From: Gammaproteobacteria bacterium
GTDB lineage: Bacteria; Pseudomonadota; Gammaproteobacteria; Pseudomonadales; Azotimanducaceae
Length of the DNA: 41,666 bases
Reading direction: 5' to 3'
NCBI GenBank assembly: GCA_020832055.1
Contig: JAFIFL010000006.1
Coordinates: 1-41,666, forward strand
In this document: positions 8,015 through 16,079 of the stretch, piece by piece
How the letters are laid out: each line of letters starts with the position of its first letter
How positions within the stretch are numbered: the first letter of the stretch is position 1
Program-made: the position numbers and the translations under genes
Notes under the pieces: generated by a model
What the model saw: the letters and a program-made list of their open reading frames with translations, nothing else
The model's database searches: none
What the model was told of the DNA's origin: nothing

Positions 8015-9028
8015 TCAGCCGCCAATGCGCTCGAGCAGATCGATCAGACGCTGCGCGTAGCCCATTTCGTTGTCATACCAGGCCAGGACCTTGACGTGAT
8101 GGCTGTCCACCACCAGCGTGGTGCCGGCATCGACGATGGACGAACGCGGGTCCCCGATGTAGTCGACCGAAACCAGTGGGCGTTCCTCGTAACCCAGGAT
8201 CCCGGCCAGATCACCGGCTGCTGCCGCCGCCAGCGCAGCATTCACTGCGTCCCGATCCGCAGCCTTGCGGACCTCGAACGTGCAATCCGTGATCGACGGG
8301 CAGACCACCGGCACCCGCACCGCCACGCCGGATATGTGGCCATTGAGATCCGGGAAGATGCGACCGATGGCCTTGGCGGAGCCCGTGGTGGTGGGAATGA
8401 GCGATGCCGAACTCGCCCTGCCCCGCCGGGGATCCTTGTGAAAGCCGTCCATGACCACCTGCGTCGCCGTCATGGCGTGAATGGTGTTCAGTGAACCCCT
8501 CACCACGCCGAAGTGATCGTGCAAAACCTTGACCACCGGGGCGACACAGTTGGTCGTGCAGGACGCGCCGCTCACCAGCCGATCCCGTGCAGGATCGAAG
8601 GCTGTATCGTTGACCCCGACGACGACGTTCGGCACCTCGGCATCGGCCACCGGCGCGCTGACGATGACGTGGCCGATGCCCGCAGCCAGGTAGGGAGAGA
8701 GCGTGTCAGCCGTCTTGAAGCGCCCGCTGCATTCGATCAGGGCGTCAATGCCGCCCGGCCCAGATCCGGTCCAGCCGGCCTCGGCACAGTCCTTGCCGCG
8801 GCTGTAGCGCACAGTTGCCCCGTCGATCTCCAGGGCATCCTGCAAAGACCCGACGGTATTCGTCCAGGTGCCCTGGATGCTGTCGAATTCGAGCAGGTAG
8901 GCCGCATTTTCCGCGTCTCCGCCCGGATCATTGACCTGAACGATCTCCACGTCGTCCCGTTCCCAGGCAGCACGAAACACCAGCCGCCCGATGCGACCAA
9001 AGCCGTTGATACCGATTCTCACACGCAT
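8015..9028 (-). CDS. ArsJ-associated glyceraldehyde-3-phosphate dehydrogenase
   Basis: A 337-residue type I GAPDH. The NAD-binding start is IGINGFGRIGRLVFRA, the catalytic Cys lies in SGASCTTNCVAPV, and the end is SHHVKVLAWYDNEMGYAQRL. In ArsJ systems this enzyme uses arsenate instead of phosphate to form 1-arseno-3-phosphoglycerate for export by the transporter encoded 39 bp downstream. The pairing, rather than any motif I can point to, distinguishes it from the glycolytic GapA, which must be elsewhere if present. AAGGAG lies only 3 nt before the ATG at 9028, so the GTG two codons later, at better spacing, could be the true start. Confidence 0.9.
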   Translation of the reverse strand: MRVRIGINGFGRIGRLVFRAAWERDDVEIVQVNDPGGDAENAAYLLEFDSIQGTWTNTVGSLQDALEIDGATVRYSRGKDCAEAGWTGSGPGGIDALIECSGRFKTADTLSPYLAAGIGHVIVSAPVADAEVPNVVVGVNDTAFDPARDRLVSGASCTTNCVAPVVKVLHDHFGVVRGSLNTIHAMTATQVVMDGFHKDPRRGRASSASLIPTTTGSAKAIGRIFPDLNGHISGVAVRVPVVCPSITDCTFEVRKAADRDAVNAALAAAAAGDLAGILGYEERPLVSVDYIGDPRSSIVDAGTTLVVDSHHVKVLAWYDNEMGYAQRLIDLLERIGG

Positions 9029-9222
9029 AATCTCCTTGACTGGCAGACCCCGGATTCTGCCTGACCCGGGGCTTCCGCGTCATGACGGGAGTCATGATGA
9101 CAGTGGACAGTGGCCGCTCCGCACGCGAATATCGCTCCTGGTCGGCTTTGTATCGTCCCAGATTGGCGGTAGACTCCGCCCATATCCCAGCTGAGCCCGG
9201 CTCAACGACAGGAGAACTGGCC

Positions 9223-9639
9223 TTGCGACGTCCGCTCGGAGCCCGACAGGAAGACGATGAAACTCAGATCAACCTCACGCCCATGCTGGACGTGGTGTTT
9301 ATCATGCTGATCTTCTTCATCGTGACCGCCACCTTCATCCAGGAGGTCGGCCTTGATCTGACGCCGCCGGATCCCTCCGAGACGCCGCCGCCGCCGGATC
9401 CCGACAAGGTCAGCATCGTGGTGCAGATCGACCAGCGCGACCGGTTCCGGATCGCCCAGCGCTTCGTCGACTGGCGTGCGGTACGGCCGATGATCGAGCG
9501 GTTGCGGGCCGAGAATCCGAACGCCCCGGTGGTTGTGGTGCCCCATGCGGACTCCACCACCAATGCGCTGATCCACGTCATGGACTCGGCCCGTCAGGCT
9601 GGTATCTACGACGTCCAGATCGGCTCGATCGTCAATTAG
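9223..9639 (+). CDS. ExbD/TolR family biopolymer transport protein, encoded without ExbB/TolQ
   Basis: A 138-residue ExbD/TolR-type protein. A short cytoplasmic N-terminus precedes one membrane helix (PMLDVVFIMLIFFIVTATF, about residues 21-40) that carries the key proton-path Asp in LDVVFIML. A periplasmic domain follows, ending in AGIYDVQIGS. ExbD works with ExbB to turn proton flow into force on TonB or TolA. The TTG at 9223 is preferred because GGAG lies 8 nt before it and the length fits the family; an ATG at 9082 would add 47 residues that do not look like ExbD. No ExbB, TonB or receptor gene is next to it, so it must borrow partners or form part of a scattered system. Confidence 0.88.
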   Translation: MRRPLGARQEDDETQINLTPMLDVVFIMLIFFIVTATFIQEVGLDLTPPDPSETPPPPDPDKVSIVVQIDQRDRFRIAQRFVDWRAVRPMIERLRAENPNAPVVVVPHADSTTNALIHVMDSARQAGIYDVQIGSIVN

Positions 9640-9659
9640 CCGGCCTCAACCAGCCCCGT

Positions 9660-10895
9660 TCAGCTGAGCAGCCCAATCAGCGCGCCCGTCATGAAAGTGG
9701 CGAGGGTGCCTGAGATCAGCGTGCGGGGCGCGAGCGACAGCAGGTCGTCCCGGCGCTCGGGACACATGGTCACCAGCCCCCCGATCATGATCCCGAGCGA
9801 ACTCAGATTGGCAAACCCGCACATGGCGTAGAGCAGGATCAGCCTGCTCTGCTCGCTCAATGCCTCCGTCCCCAGCGCCGCCATATCCAGATACGCGATC
9901 AGCTCGTTGAGCACCAGTTTGGTGCCGAGCAGACTGCCGGCGGTTATCGCTTCCGCCCAGGGCACGCCGATCAGCCAGGCCAGGGGTGCGAACAGCCAAC
10001 CCAGGATGCGCTGCAGGGTCAGCGGCTCCCCCGCCAACGCAGGCAGCAGATCCAGCCCACTGTTCACCAGCGCCACTAACGCCAGCAGGACCAGCAGCAT
10101 GGCCAGCACGCTGACGCAGAGTCGGATGCCGTCCTGGGTGCCCTGGGTGATGGCATCCATGGTGGAGCCGTAGCGCGGCGGCTCATCGAAATGGGACCCG
10201 GCCGTATCCTGCCCCATGGGCACCATGATCTGGCCGATGAGGATGGCCGCTGGCGCACTGATCACCGAGGCGGCGAGAATGTGGCCCAAGGCCCCGGGCA
10301 CCACCGGTTCGAGAATGGTCGCGTAAAGCACCATGACGGTCCCCGCCACGGTGGCCATGCCGCAGGTCATGAGCACGAACAGCTCACCGCGATCGAAGCG
10401 CGCCAGCAGCGGGCGCACCGTCATGGGCGCTTCCACCATGCCGATGAAGATGCTCGCGCCGGCCCCGAGGCCCACGCCACCGCCCACCCCCATGGTCCGC
10501 TCCAGCACCTTGCCGACAGCCCGGACCAGGAGCGGCAGGATGCGCCAGTACCAGCCCAGCGCCACCAGAACGCTGAACACCAGGATCAAGGGAATCACCC
10601 GGAACGCGAACAGATACATCGCATTCTCGCGGGCTACCACGAAGGGGGGCTCGGCACCGCCGAGATAGCCGAACACGAAGGAGGTGGCCTCGAAGGTCGC
10701 CCGCTCCAGCGTCTGCACCAGCACGTTCAGCATCAGAATGCCTTCCCGCACCAGAGGCAGATAGAGGATGAGCAGCGCCAGCCCGAGCTGCAGGGCGAGC
10801 CCGATGACCACCAGCCGCCAGGAGATGCCCTTGCGATCTTCCGACAGCAGCCAGGCGATCCCGATCAGGACCCCCAATCCCAACAGCGCCTGCAT
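9660..10895 (-). CDS. NupC-type concentrative nucleoside transporter (CNT family)
   Basis: A 411-residue inner-membrane protein with about 10-12 hydrophobic segments in the order of the Nucleos_tra2 N-terminal, gate and C-terminal domains. Recognisable parts are the N-terminal LLSEDRKGISWRLV, the central SIFIGMVEAPMTVRP and MATVAGTVMVLYA, and the C-terminal GTKLVLNELIAYLDM and CGFANLSSLGIMIGG. CNT proteins import nucleosides with Na+ or H+. Start ATG 10895 has AAGGGG upstream. Its stop is only 21 bp from the convergent exbD stop. The nucleoside specificity and coupling ion are not readable with confidence. Confidence 0.92.
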   Translation of the reverse strand: MQALLGLGVLIGIAWLLSEDRKGISWRLVVIGLALQLGLALLILYLPLVREGILMLNVLVQTLERATFEATSFVFGYLGGAEPPFVVARENAMYLFAFRVIPLILVFSVLVALGWYWRILPLLVRAVGKVLERTMGVGGGVGLGAGASIFIGMVEAPMTVRPLLARFDRGELFVLMTCGMATVAGTVMVLYATILEPVVPGALGHILAASVISAPAAILIGQIMVPMGQDTAGSHFDEPPRYGSTMDAITQGTQDGIRLCVSVLAMLLVLLALVALVNSGLDLLPALAGEPLTLQRILGWLFAPLAWLIGVPWAEAITAGSLLGTKLVLNELIAYLDMAALGTEALSEQSRLILLYAMCGFANLSSLGIMIGGLVTMCPERRDDLLSLAPRTLISGTLATFMTGALIGLLS

Positions 10896-11016
10896 CCAGC
10901 ATCCCCTTCATCAAAGTCGTCAAAGTCATGCAGGCGGCATCAACCCGCACCTTGATTCGCCCGGCAGCCTTACATAACGTGGCGGCTCCCGCGACATCGC
11001 CTATGCAAGGGATCCC

Positions 11017-11649
11017 ATGAGCGCCGGCCGCATCATCCTGCTCAACGGCTCATCCAGCGCCGGCAAGACCACCCTCGCTCGCGCCATCCAGGTGGCGCGC
11101 CGCGAACCCTGGTTTCATCTGGCCCTGGATCAATTCCGGGATGGTATGCCCCCGGCCTATCGTGGCCTGAATTCACCCGAAGGCACACCCGGCGCCCGAG
11201 GTCTCAATGTCGTTCCCATCGATCACGACGGTGGGCGAGTCACCGCCATACGCTTCGGCGACGTGGGGCAACGCATGTTGCAAGGCATGCATCGTGCCAT
11301 CGCCGCCTTCGCGGCAGCCGGCAACGACGTGATCATCGACGATCTGTTCCTGGAAACCGACACCCTGGACGACTACCTCGATGCGCTGGATGGCTTCTGG
11401 GTATTGTTCGTAGCCGTGCGCGCCCCGCTGGACGTGGTGCAGGAGCGTGAAGCCAGCCGGCCCGGCCGCTTTCCCGGCACTGCACTGTCCCACTTCGAAG
11501 CGGTCCATGCCCATGGCATCTATGACCTGGAAATCGATACCCGCCAAAATTCGCCGGAAGCCTGCGCCGCTGCGGTCAGCGCCCGGCTCGACGCCACGGA
11601 CCCGCCGACGGCGTTCGGGGAACTGAGGGAATCAAGGCTTCATCGGTAG
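11017..11649 (+). CDS. Chloramphenicol phosphotransferase-like kinase
   Basis: A 210-residue P-loop kinase of the CPT family. The Walker A motif GSSSAGKTT is at residues 11-19, and the Asp that acts as base in the Streptomyces enzyme appears as LALDQF (Asp38). DVIIDDLFLE and a mobile RPGRFPGTA segment follow. Streptomyces CPT phosphorylates the 3'-hydroxyl of chloramphenicol; most homologues in proteobacteria have unknown substrates. A resistance role should not be assumed. The ATG at 11017 follows AAGGGA. Its immediate neighbours, a nucleoside transporter and a methyltransferase, are on the other strand and give no functional hint. Confidence 0.82.
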   Translation: MSAGRIILLNGSSSAGKTTLARAIQVARREPWFHLALDQFRDGMPPAYRGLNSPEGTPGARGLNVVPIDHDGGRVTAIRFGDVGQRMLQGMHRAIAAFAAAGNDVIIDDLFLETDTLDDYLDALDGFWVLFVAVRAPLDVVQEREASRPGRFPGTALSHFEAVHAHGIYDLEIDTRQNSPEACAAAVSARLDATDPPTAFGELRESRLHR

Positions 11650-11741
11650 TCAGGCCCGGGCTTCGCGGCGTGCATTCGCTCGTGCGGTGAGCCCGACCAC
11701 GGCCCCAGCCGAACGGTGAGGCATGATCCCACCGCCCGGAC

Positions 11742-12362
11742 TCACCGCACCTCCGCCACCCCCCGCGTCACCCAGGTGGCGATCTTCGGTCCCTGCATGG
11801 CGTGATTCTGGCGGACGTCGGTGATCCGGAAGCCGCCCTCTTCGAGCAACTGCTTCGTGTCTCGATTGATGTGGCAGCCGCCTGCCAGGACCTTCCAGAG
11901 GGGATTGATGCGCTGCTGCCAGCGGGCTATCTTCGGATCGGGCGAGAGGCCGTGTTCAGCAAAGTAGAGCTTGCCGCCGGGCCTCAGCAGACGTCGCACC
12001 TCCCCCATGGCGCGGTGGACATTGGGGATGGTGCAGAAGGTGAACGTCACCACGGCGGAATCGAAGCTGTGGGCCTCGGCCGGAACGTCCTCCCCGGACA
12101 ACCCGATCAGTTCCACCTCGAAAGGCGCGGCGGCCATGCGATCCCGGGCCAGGGCCGTGATGTGCTCGCCGGGATCGACGCCCACCACCCGCCTGACCTT
12201 GTCGGGATCGTAGAGGCTCAGATTCAGCCCCGAACCCATACCCAGCTCGAGCACGTCCCCCACAGCCTCCGGCACCACTTCACGGCGAATGTCCATCACC
12301 TCACGGGTTCCGCACATGCGGTCGATCATGGGTGAAAGAACGTAGCGGTCGTAGAGACTCAT
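11742..12362 (-). CDS. Class I SAM-dependent methyltransferase
   Basis: A 206-residue Rossmann-fold methyltransferase. Motif I is VLELGMGSGLNLSL (about residues 37-50), an acidic ribose-binding residue follows in VVGVDPGEH, and the post-motif block is FDSAVVTFTFCTIPNV with LLRPGGKLYFAEHG. The general style is that of UbiE and METTL7-like enzymes that methylate small lipophilic or thiol substrates. The start codon overlaps the stop of the upstream DsbA-fold isomerase gene by four bases (ATGA, 12359-12362), so the two are translationally coupled and probably act on related compounds. The substrate is unknown. Confidence 0.88.
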   Translation of the reverse strand: MSLYDRYVLSPMIDRMCGTREVMDIRREVVPEAVGDVLELGMGSGLNLSLYDPDKVRRVVGVDPGEHITALARDRMAAAPFEVELIGLSGEDVPAEAHSFDSAVVTFTFCTIPNVHRAMGEVRRLLRPGGKLYFAEHGLSPDPKIARWQQRINPLWKVLAGGCHINRDTKQLLEEGGFRITDVRQNHAMQGPKIATWVTRGVAEVR

Positions 12363-12970
12363 GATTCCGTGCGCTCCTGAAGGGCCCGCTCGATCAACGG
12401 CAGGCGGTCGTTGCCGAAGTACATATCGTCCGTATCGATGTAGAAAGTGGGGGATCCGAAACCGCCGCGGGCAATGAGTTCGTCGGTGTTCTCCCGCAGC
12501 GCCTGCTTGGCCTCGGGGCGTCCGATCCAGTCGTAGAATGCCGAGGCATCGAGGCCAACGTCCGCCAGAAGGGGCGTGATCACCTCGTCCTGGCTGATGT
12601 CGAGGAGGTCACCCCAGTAGGCCTCGAACACCCGCCGGGCATAGGGCACCAGCAGACCCTCGCGCTCAGCCAGGAAAGCGCCGCGCATGACCTTCACGCT
12701 GTTGACCGGAAACACTGGCGGCTGGCCGATCGCAAGGCCCCGGTAGCGTGCCCAGTCCTTAAGGTCCTTGGCGTAGTAACGGGCCTTGACCGGCACCGGC
12801 CGCTCACGACTTTCGTAGACGCTGGGGTTGACGCTGTTGAACACGCCACCCACCAGGAACGGCCGCCAGGTGATGTCCACGCCCAGCCGTTCCGCCAAAG
12901 GCACCACGCCCTCGAAGGCGAGATAGGTCCAGGGACTCGAACAATCGAAGAAGCACTCCAGTCTGGGCAT
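12359..12970 (-). CDS. 2-hydroxychromene-2-carboxylate isomerase/GST-kappa-like (DsbA fold) protein
   Basis: A 203-residue DsbA-like thioredoxin-fold protein of the HCCA isomerase/kappa GST family. The N-terminal active region is FFDCSSPWTYLAFEG, with the conserved Ser-Ser-Pro at residues 11-13 in place of CxxC; WRPFLVGGVFN and FPVNSVKVMRG follow, and the C-terminal half ends in GGFGSPTFYID. Family members use glutathione to isomerise or conjugate aromatic ring-fission products. A strong AGGAGGAGA site precedes ATG 12970. It is first in a two-gene unit with the overlapping methyltransferase. No naphthalene-type pathway genes are nearby, so the substrate is probably another electrophile (inference). 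Confidence 0.88.
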   Translation of the reverse strand: MPRLECFFDCSSPWTYLAFEGVVPLAERLGVDITWRPFLVGGVFNSVNPSVYESRERPVPVKARYYAKDLKDWARYRGLAIGQPPVFPVNSVKVMRGAFLAEREGLLVPYARRVFEAYWGDLLDISQDEVITPLLADVGLDASAFYDWIGRPEAKQALRENTDELIARGGFGSPTFYIDTDDMYFGNDRLPLIERALQERTES

Positions 12971-13119
12971 ATCTTCTCCTCCTGCACCGGCCAGCGCCTT
13001 CAGAAACCTGCGTCAGCGTCATGGCCACCGTGTCCGCAGCGGCGAGTGCCACCCAACCTTCAGGAAGGCCGGCGATGGCGCAAGCAGACGCTCATGCCGG
13101 CCAAGACCTCCACCCGCGC

Positions 13120-13596
13120 TCAGCTGCGCTCGTAGGTGCCCACCAGACGATTCATGCCCAGCACATGGGGCTCGATGCGCTCGAGCAGTTGACCCTGGGT
13201 CAGGCCGGGCTCCAGGCCGAGGTCCTCATCGAGAGCGAAGACCCAGAAAAAGTAGTGGTGTCGACCATGGCCGGGAGGGGGCATCGGGCCACCGTAGCCG
13301 GTATTGCCAAAGTCGTTGTTGCCCGCCGTATGGGCGCTGACACCTTCATCGAGTTTGGTGACCGACTCCGGGATGTTGTAGAGCACCCAGTGGACGAAGC
13401 CGTACTTGTCCTCCTTCAGCAGCGGTGCATCCGGATCGTGACAGATCACCGCGAAGCCCTTGGTGCCTTCCGGGACCTTGCTGAAGGTCAATTCCGGGGA
13501 GACGTCTTCGGCCTCACCGGTGTGGCGCTTGGGAATGGCTCCGCCAGTGGTGAAGGCGGAACTCGTCAGCTGCATGTCTGAGAGGGCAAAGCCCAT
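13120..13596 (-). CDS. YbhB/YbcL family (PEBP/Raf-kinase-inhibitor-like) protein
   Basis: A 158-residue phosphatidylethanolamine-binding-protein fold. Typical blocks are the ligand-pocket CHDPDAP (residues 52-58), FVHWVLYNIPES, GYGGPMPPPGHGRHHYFFWVFALD and the C-terminal HVLGMNRLVGTYER. The role of bacterial PEBPs is poorly known; none of the eukaryotic kinase partners exist here. The true start is ATG 13596 with AGGAGATT upstream; the same frame stays open far to the right only because it shadows the NUDIX gene. It lies 58 bp downstream of that gene on the same strand. Confidence 0.92.
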   Translation of the reverse strand: MGFALSDMQLTSSAFTTGGAIPKRHTGEAEDVSPELTFSKVPEGTKGFAVICHDPDAPLLKEDKYGFVHWVLYNIPESVTKLDEGVSAHTAGNNDFGNTGYGGPMPPPGHGRHHYFFWVFALDEDLGLEPGLTQGQLLERIEPHVLGMNRLVGTYERS

Positions 13597-13654
13597 GTCG
13601 AATCTCCTGTCGTTGCCAGAGGTGCGTGGATGGTCGCATGCCAGACCGGCAAGG

Positions 13655-14212
13655 TTAACCCGCAGTCGTGCCTGCTGGCAGGATCCACCGCAGCTCCCGC
13701 GCAGCCTGAAGGAACCAAGGCGTGAACGCTGACGGCTGGCGCTCCATCCAGCGAGCGACGGCATCCGGAGCCATCCAGCGCACCTCGGCCACTTCGTTCG
13801 GGTCCGGATGCAACGCGCCGTCGTGAACGACACGGAAACTGCGGGACAGCTCACGATCATCAATGCCCCGGTCCGGGCAATGGTTGCGGACCCGGCGCAG
13901 GCCGCCTGCGAACGCGAGGTCGCCGGCGAGAATGCCCAGTTCCTCGCGCAGACCGCGGCGGGCACCGGCCAGATAGCTCTCGCCGGGCCGCAGATGTTCA
14001 CCCACGCTGTAGTCCCAGCAGCCCGGGAAAAGGTCCTTGTGCTGCGCCCTGCGCTGCAGCAGCAGGCTGCCGTCACGACCGTAAACCCAAATGTCTGCGG
14101 AGCGATGCCACAGGCCTCGTCGGTGCACTTCGGCGCGCGGAACGAGACCGCAGAGATGGCCCTGATCGTCGAAGACCTCGAAATACTCGATCTCCGGGCC
14201 CTCGCCACTCAC
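13655..14212 (-). CDS. NUDIX hydrolase, YfcD/IPP-isomerase-like
   Basis: A 185-residue NUDIX protein. The box at about residues 71-94 reads GEHLRPGES, then RRGLREELGI; the central Arg-Glu is Arg-Gly here, but the EE pair that binds Mg2+ is kept. The preceding HRSADIWVYGRDGSLLLQRR and KDLFPGCWDYSV resemble E. coli YfcD and isopentenyl diphosphate isomerase more than MutT. It probably hydrolyses a diphosphate-linked small molecule; the substrate is unknown. It starts with GTG at 14212 inside a GTGA overlap with the stop of the TIGR01777 gene, which fixes the start and implies translational coupling. Confidence 0.85.
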   Translation of the reverse strand: MSGEGPEIEYFEVFDDQGHLCGLVPRAEVHRRGLWHRSADIWVYGRDGSLLLQRRAQHKDLFPGCWDYSVGEHLRPGESYLAGARRGLREELGILAGDLAFAGGLRRVRNHCPDRGIDDRELSRSFRVVHDGALHPDPNEVAEVRWMAPDAVARWMERQPSAFTPWFLQAARELRWILPAGTTAG

Positions 14213-15144
14213 CTCGAGAGCGAGGCCTTCATGGCCGCCTCGAGGTCCGGCTGAGCAAACACGTACCCATTCTCCAGGGCCTGCTGCGGCCGCACCTTCG
14301 CACCGGCGAGCAGCAGTTCTTCGGCCATGTCACCGAGCAGGGTGCGCAGCACGAAGGCAGGTACCGGGAAAATCGTGGGTCGATGAAGTACCTTGCCGAG
14401 GGTGGCCGTGAAGTCCGCATTGGTTGCCGGTTCGGGCGCCGTGGCGTTGATGGCGCCGCTGAAGGCTTCGTCCGTCAGGCTGCGCTCAATCAGCCCCAGC
14501 ACGTCGGCAATGTGAACCCAGCTCATCCATTGGCGGCCATGCCCGATGCGTCCGCCGAGCCCCAGCGAGAACGGCAGCCTCATGCGCGCGAGCATTCCAC
14601 CGGGTCCGAGCACAACGCCGATCCGCAGCCGGACGACGCGACTGCCGAGAGTCGAGAAGGCATCCGCCGCCTCCTCCCACTGGCTACAGAGGTCCGCGGC
14701 GAAGCCACTGCCCGGGCCGTCTGCCTCAGTGAAGCTCCGCTGCGGATCGGTACCGTAGTAGCCCACCGCCGAGGCATTGACGAGCACATCCGGAGGATTC
14801 GCCTGCAGCGCATCGCGCAACTGCCGCGTCAGGGCCACGCGGGAATCGAGCAGGATGCGGCGACGGGATGACGTCCACGGCCGATCTGCAATGCCCGCCC
14901 CGGCCAGATTGACGACCGCGCGTGGCGCCGTCGCGGCGGCAGCCTGCAGGTCTGTCACGAAATGGGCATCATCCACGACCTGACGCGCCCGCTGCGCGTC
15001 GCGGGTCAGCACTGTCACCTGTGCACCCGCCCGCTGCAGGCGCGCCACGAGCCGGGATCCGATGAATCCGGTGCCGCCGGTGACCAGGATCGGCAAATGG
15101 GTAAGCTTGGTGGCCAGTTCAGGCGAAAGGTCAACTTCGAGCAT
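14209..15144 (-). CDS. TIGR01777 family (YfcH-like) NAD(P)-dependent epimerase/dehydratase-like protein
   Basis: A 311-residue extended-SDR protein followed by a DUF1731 C-terminal region. Visible are the nucleotide-binding ILVTGGTGFIGSRLV, VVNLAGAGIADRPW, the active-site-like VNASAVGYYGTD, RLRIGVVLGPGGML, MSWVHIADVLGLI and the ending LLLAGAKVRPQQALENGY. All are hallmarks of TIGR01777/YfcH, whose biochemical role is not settled. ATG 15144 with GAGGTGATC upstream is chosen over a frame opening nine codons earlier. It overlaps the NUDIX gene by four bases. E. coli has both a YfcH and a YfcD, which makes the pairing here noteworthy. Confidence 0.9.
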   Translation of the reverse strand: MLEVDLSPELATKLTHLPILVTGGTGFIGSRLVARLQRAGAQVTVLTRDAQRARQVVDDAHFVTDLQAAAATAPRAVVNLAGAGIADRPWTSSRRRILLDSRVALTRQLRDALQANPPDVLVNASAVGYYGTDPQRSFTEADGPGSGFAADLCSQWEEAADAFSTLGSRVVRLRIGVVLGPGGMLARMRLPFSLGLGGRIGHGRQWMSWVHIADVLGLIERSLTDEAFSGAINATAPEPATNADFTATLGKVLHRPTIFPVPAFVLRTLLGDMAEELLLAGAKVRPQQALENGYVFAQPDLEAAMKASLSR

Positions 15145-15253
15145 GATCACCTCAGGGTCGGGCCCGCGCAATCAAAGTAATGGATTCCGGTCCCTGGCGC
15201 ATCCTGCCGAATCGGCCTTCGCCCAGTCCCATCCATAGAACAGGGAGATATCC

Positions 15254-16015
15254 ATGACTGCGAGCGACGAGGCCGATCTCGAGCAGTTGCGCCGCCTGCT
15301 CGAACAGTCCGAACGCATCGTACTGTTCACCGGCGCCGGCATCAGTACCGAATCCGGCATCCCTGATTTCCGCAGTCCGGGTGGCCTGTGGTCGCGGATG
15401 AAGCCGATCATGTTCGACGACTTCATCAGTTCCGAAGCGATCCGCCAGGAATCCTGGCGGCGGCGCTTCAGCGGTGAACGCACCCTCGAAGACGCCGAGC
15501 CGAATCGCGGCCACCGGGCCATTGCCCATCTGGTGGATCAGGGCAAGGCGCTGGCGGTCATCACCCAGAACGTCGACAACCTCCACCAGCGCTCGGGCAT
15601 TCCCGCGGACAAGGTGATCGAGCTGCACGGCAACGCCCACCATGCCACCTGCCTGACCTGCGGCATCCGCTATGAGCTCGAGGATCTCAGGGCGCAGTTC
15701 GAGACCACCGGCAGCGTGGCACCCTGCTCAGCCTGCAGCGGCATCATCAAGACCGCCACCATCAGCTTCGGTCAGGCTATGCCAGAGGACGAAATGCGGC
15801 GGGCCGAGGAAGCCACCTTCGCCTGCGACCTGTTCATGGCCATCGGTTCGTCGCTGCAGGTCTATCCGGCCGCAGGGTTTCCGCGGCTGGCAGCGGAGCG
15901 TGGGGTGCCAATGATCATCCTGAATCGCGAACCCACACCCCAGGATCACTTGGCAACCCTGGTTCTGCAGCGGGAAATTGGCGACACCCTCGGCATGGCC
16001 CTCGGAATCAACTGA
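15254..16015 (+). CDS. SIR2-family NAD-dependent protein deacylase (sirtuin)
   Basis: A 253-residue sirtuin. NAD-binding motifs are FTGAGISTESGIPDFRS (residues 25-41) and TQNVDNLH (104-111). The catalytic His is His125 in ELHG, and the zinc is held by Cys133, Cys136, Cys158 and Cys161. GSSLQVYPAAG and ILNREPTP complete the fold. It would remove acyl groups from lysines using NAD+. Which acyl group it prefers is not clear, and the name cobB is not used here for that reason. ATG 15254 follows CAGGGAGATATCC. It diverges from the TIGR01777 gene over 109 bp. Confidence 0.94.
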   Translation: MTASDEADLEQLRRLLEQSERIVLFTGAGISTESGIPDFRSPGGLWSRMKPIMFDDFISSEAIRQESWRRRFSGERTLEDAEPNRGHRAIAHLVDQGKALAVITQNVDNLHQRSGIPADKVIELHGNAHHATCLTCGIRYELEDLRAQFETTGSVAPCSACSGIIKTATISFGQAMPEDEMRRAEEATFACDLFMAIGSSLQVYPAAGFPRLAAERGVPMIILNREPTPQDHLATLVLQREIGDTLGMALGIN

Positions 16016-16079
16016 TCGGTATGCGCGAGGAGGCTGTGACTGGCGGTGTGCCGCCCCGGAGATCTCGCCACTCGACCCA

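Noticed and set aside
11684-11750. A 10-bp inverted repeat GTGCGGTGAG/CTCACCGCAC spanning the gap before the methyltransferase stop
   Set aside because: The arms are about 47 bp apart and one lies in the coding end; it is too loose to call a terminator or operator.
13120-14208. A 362-codon frame suggesting a fusion upstream of the PEBP protein
   Set aside because: Its first 200 codons are out of frame with the overlapping NUDIX gene; the PEBP gene has its own ATG and ribosome site at 13596.
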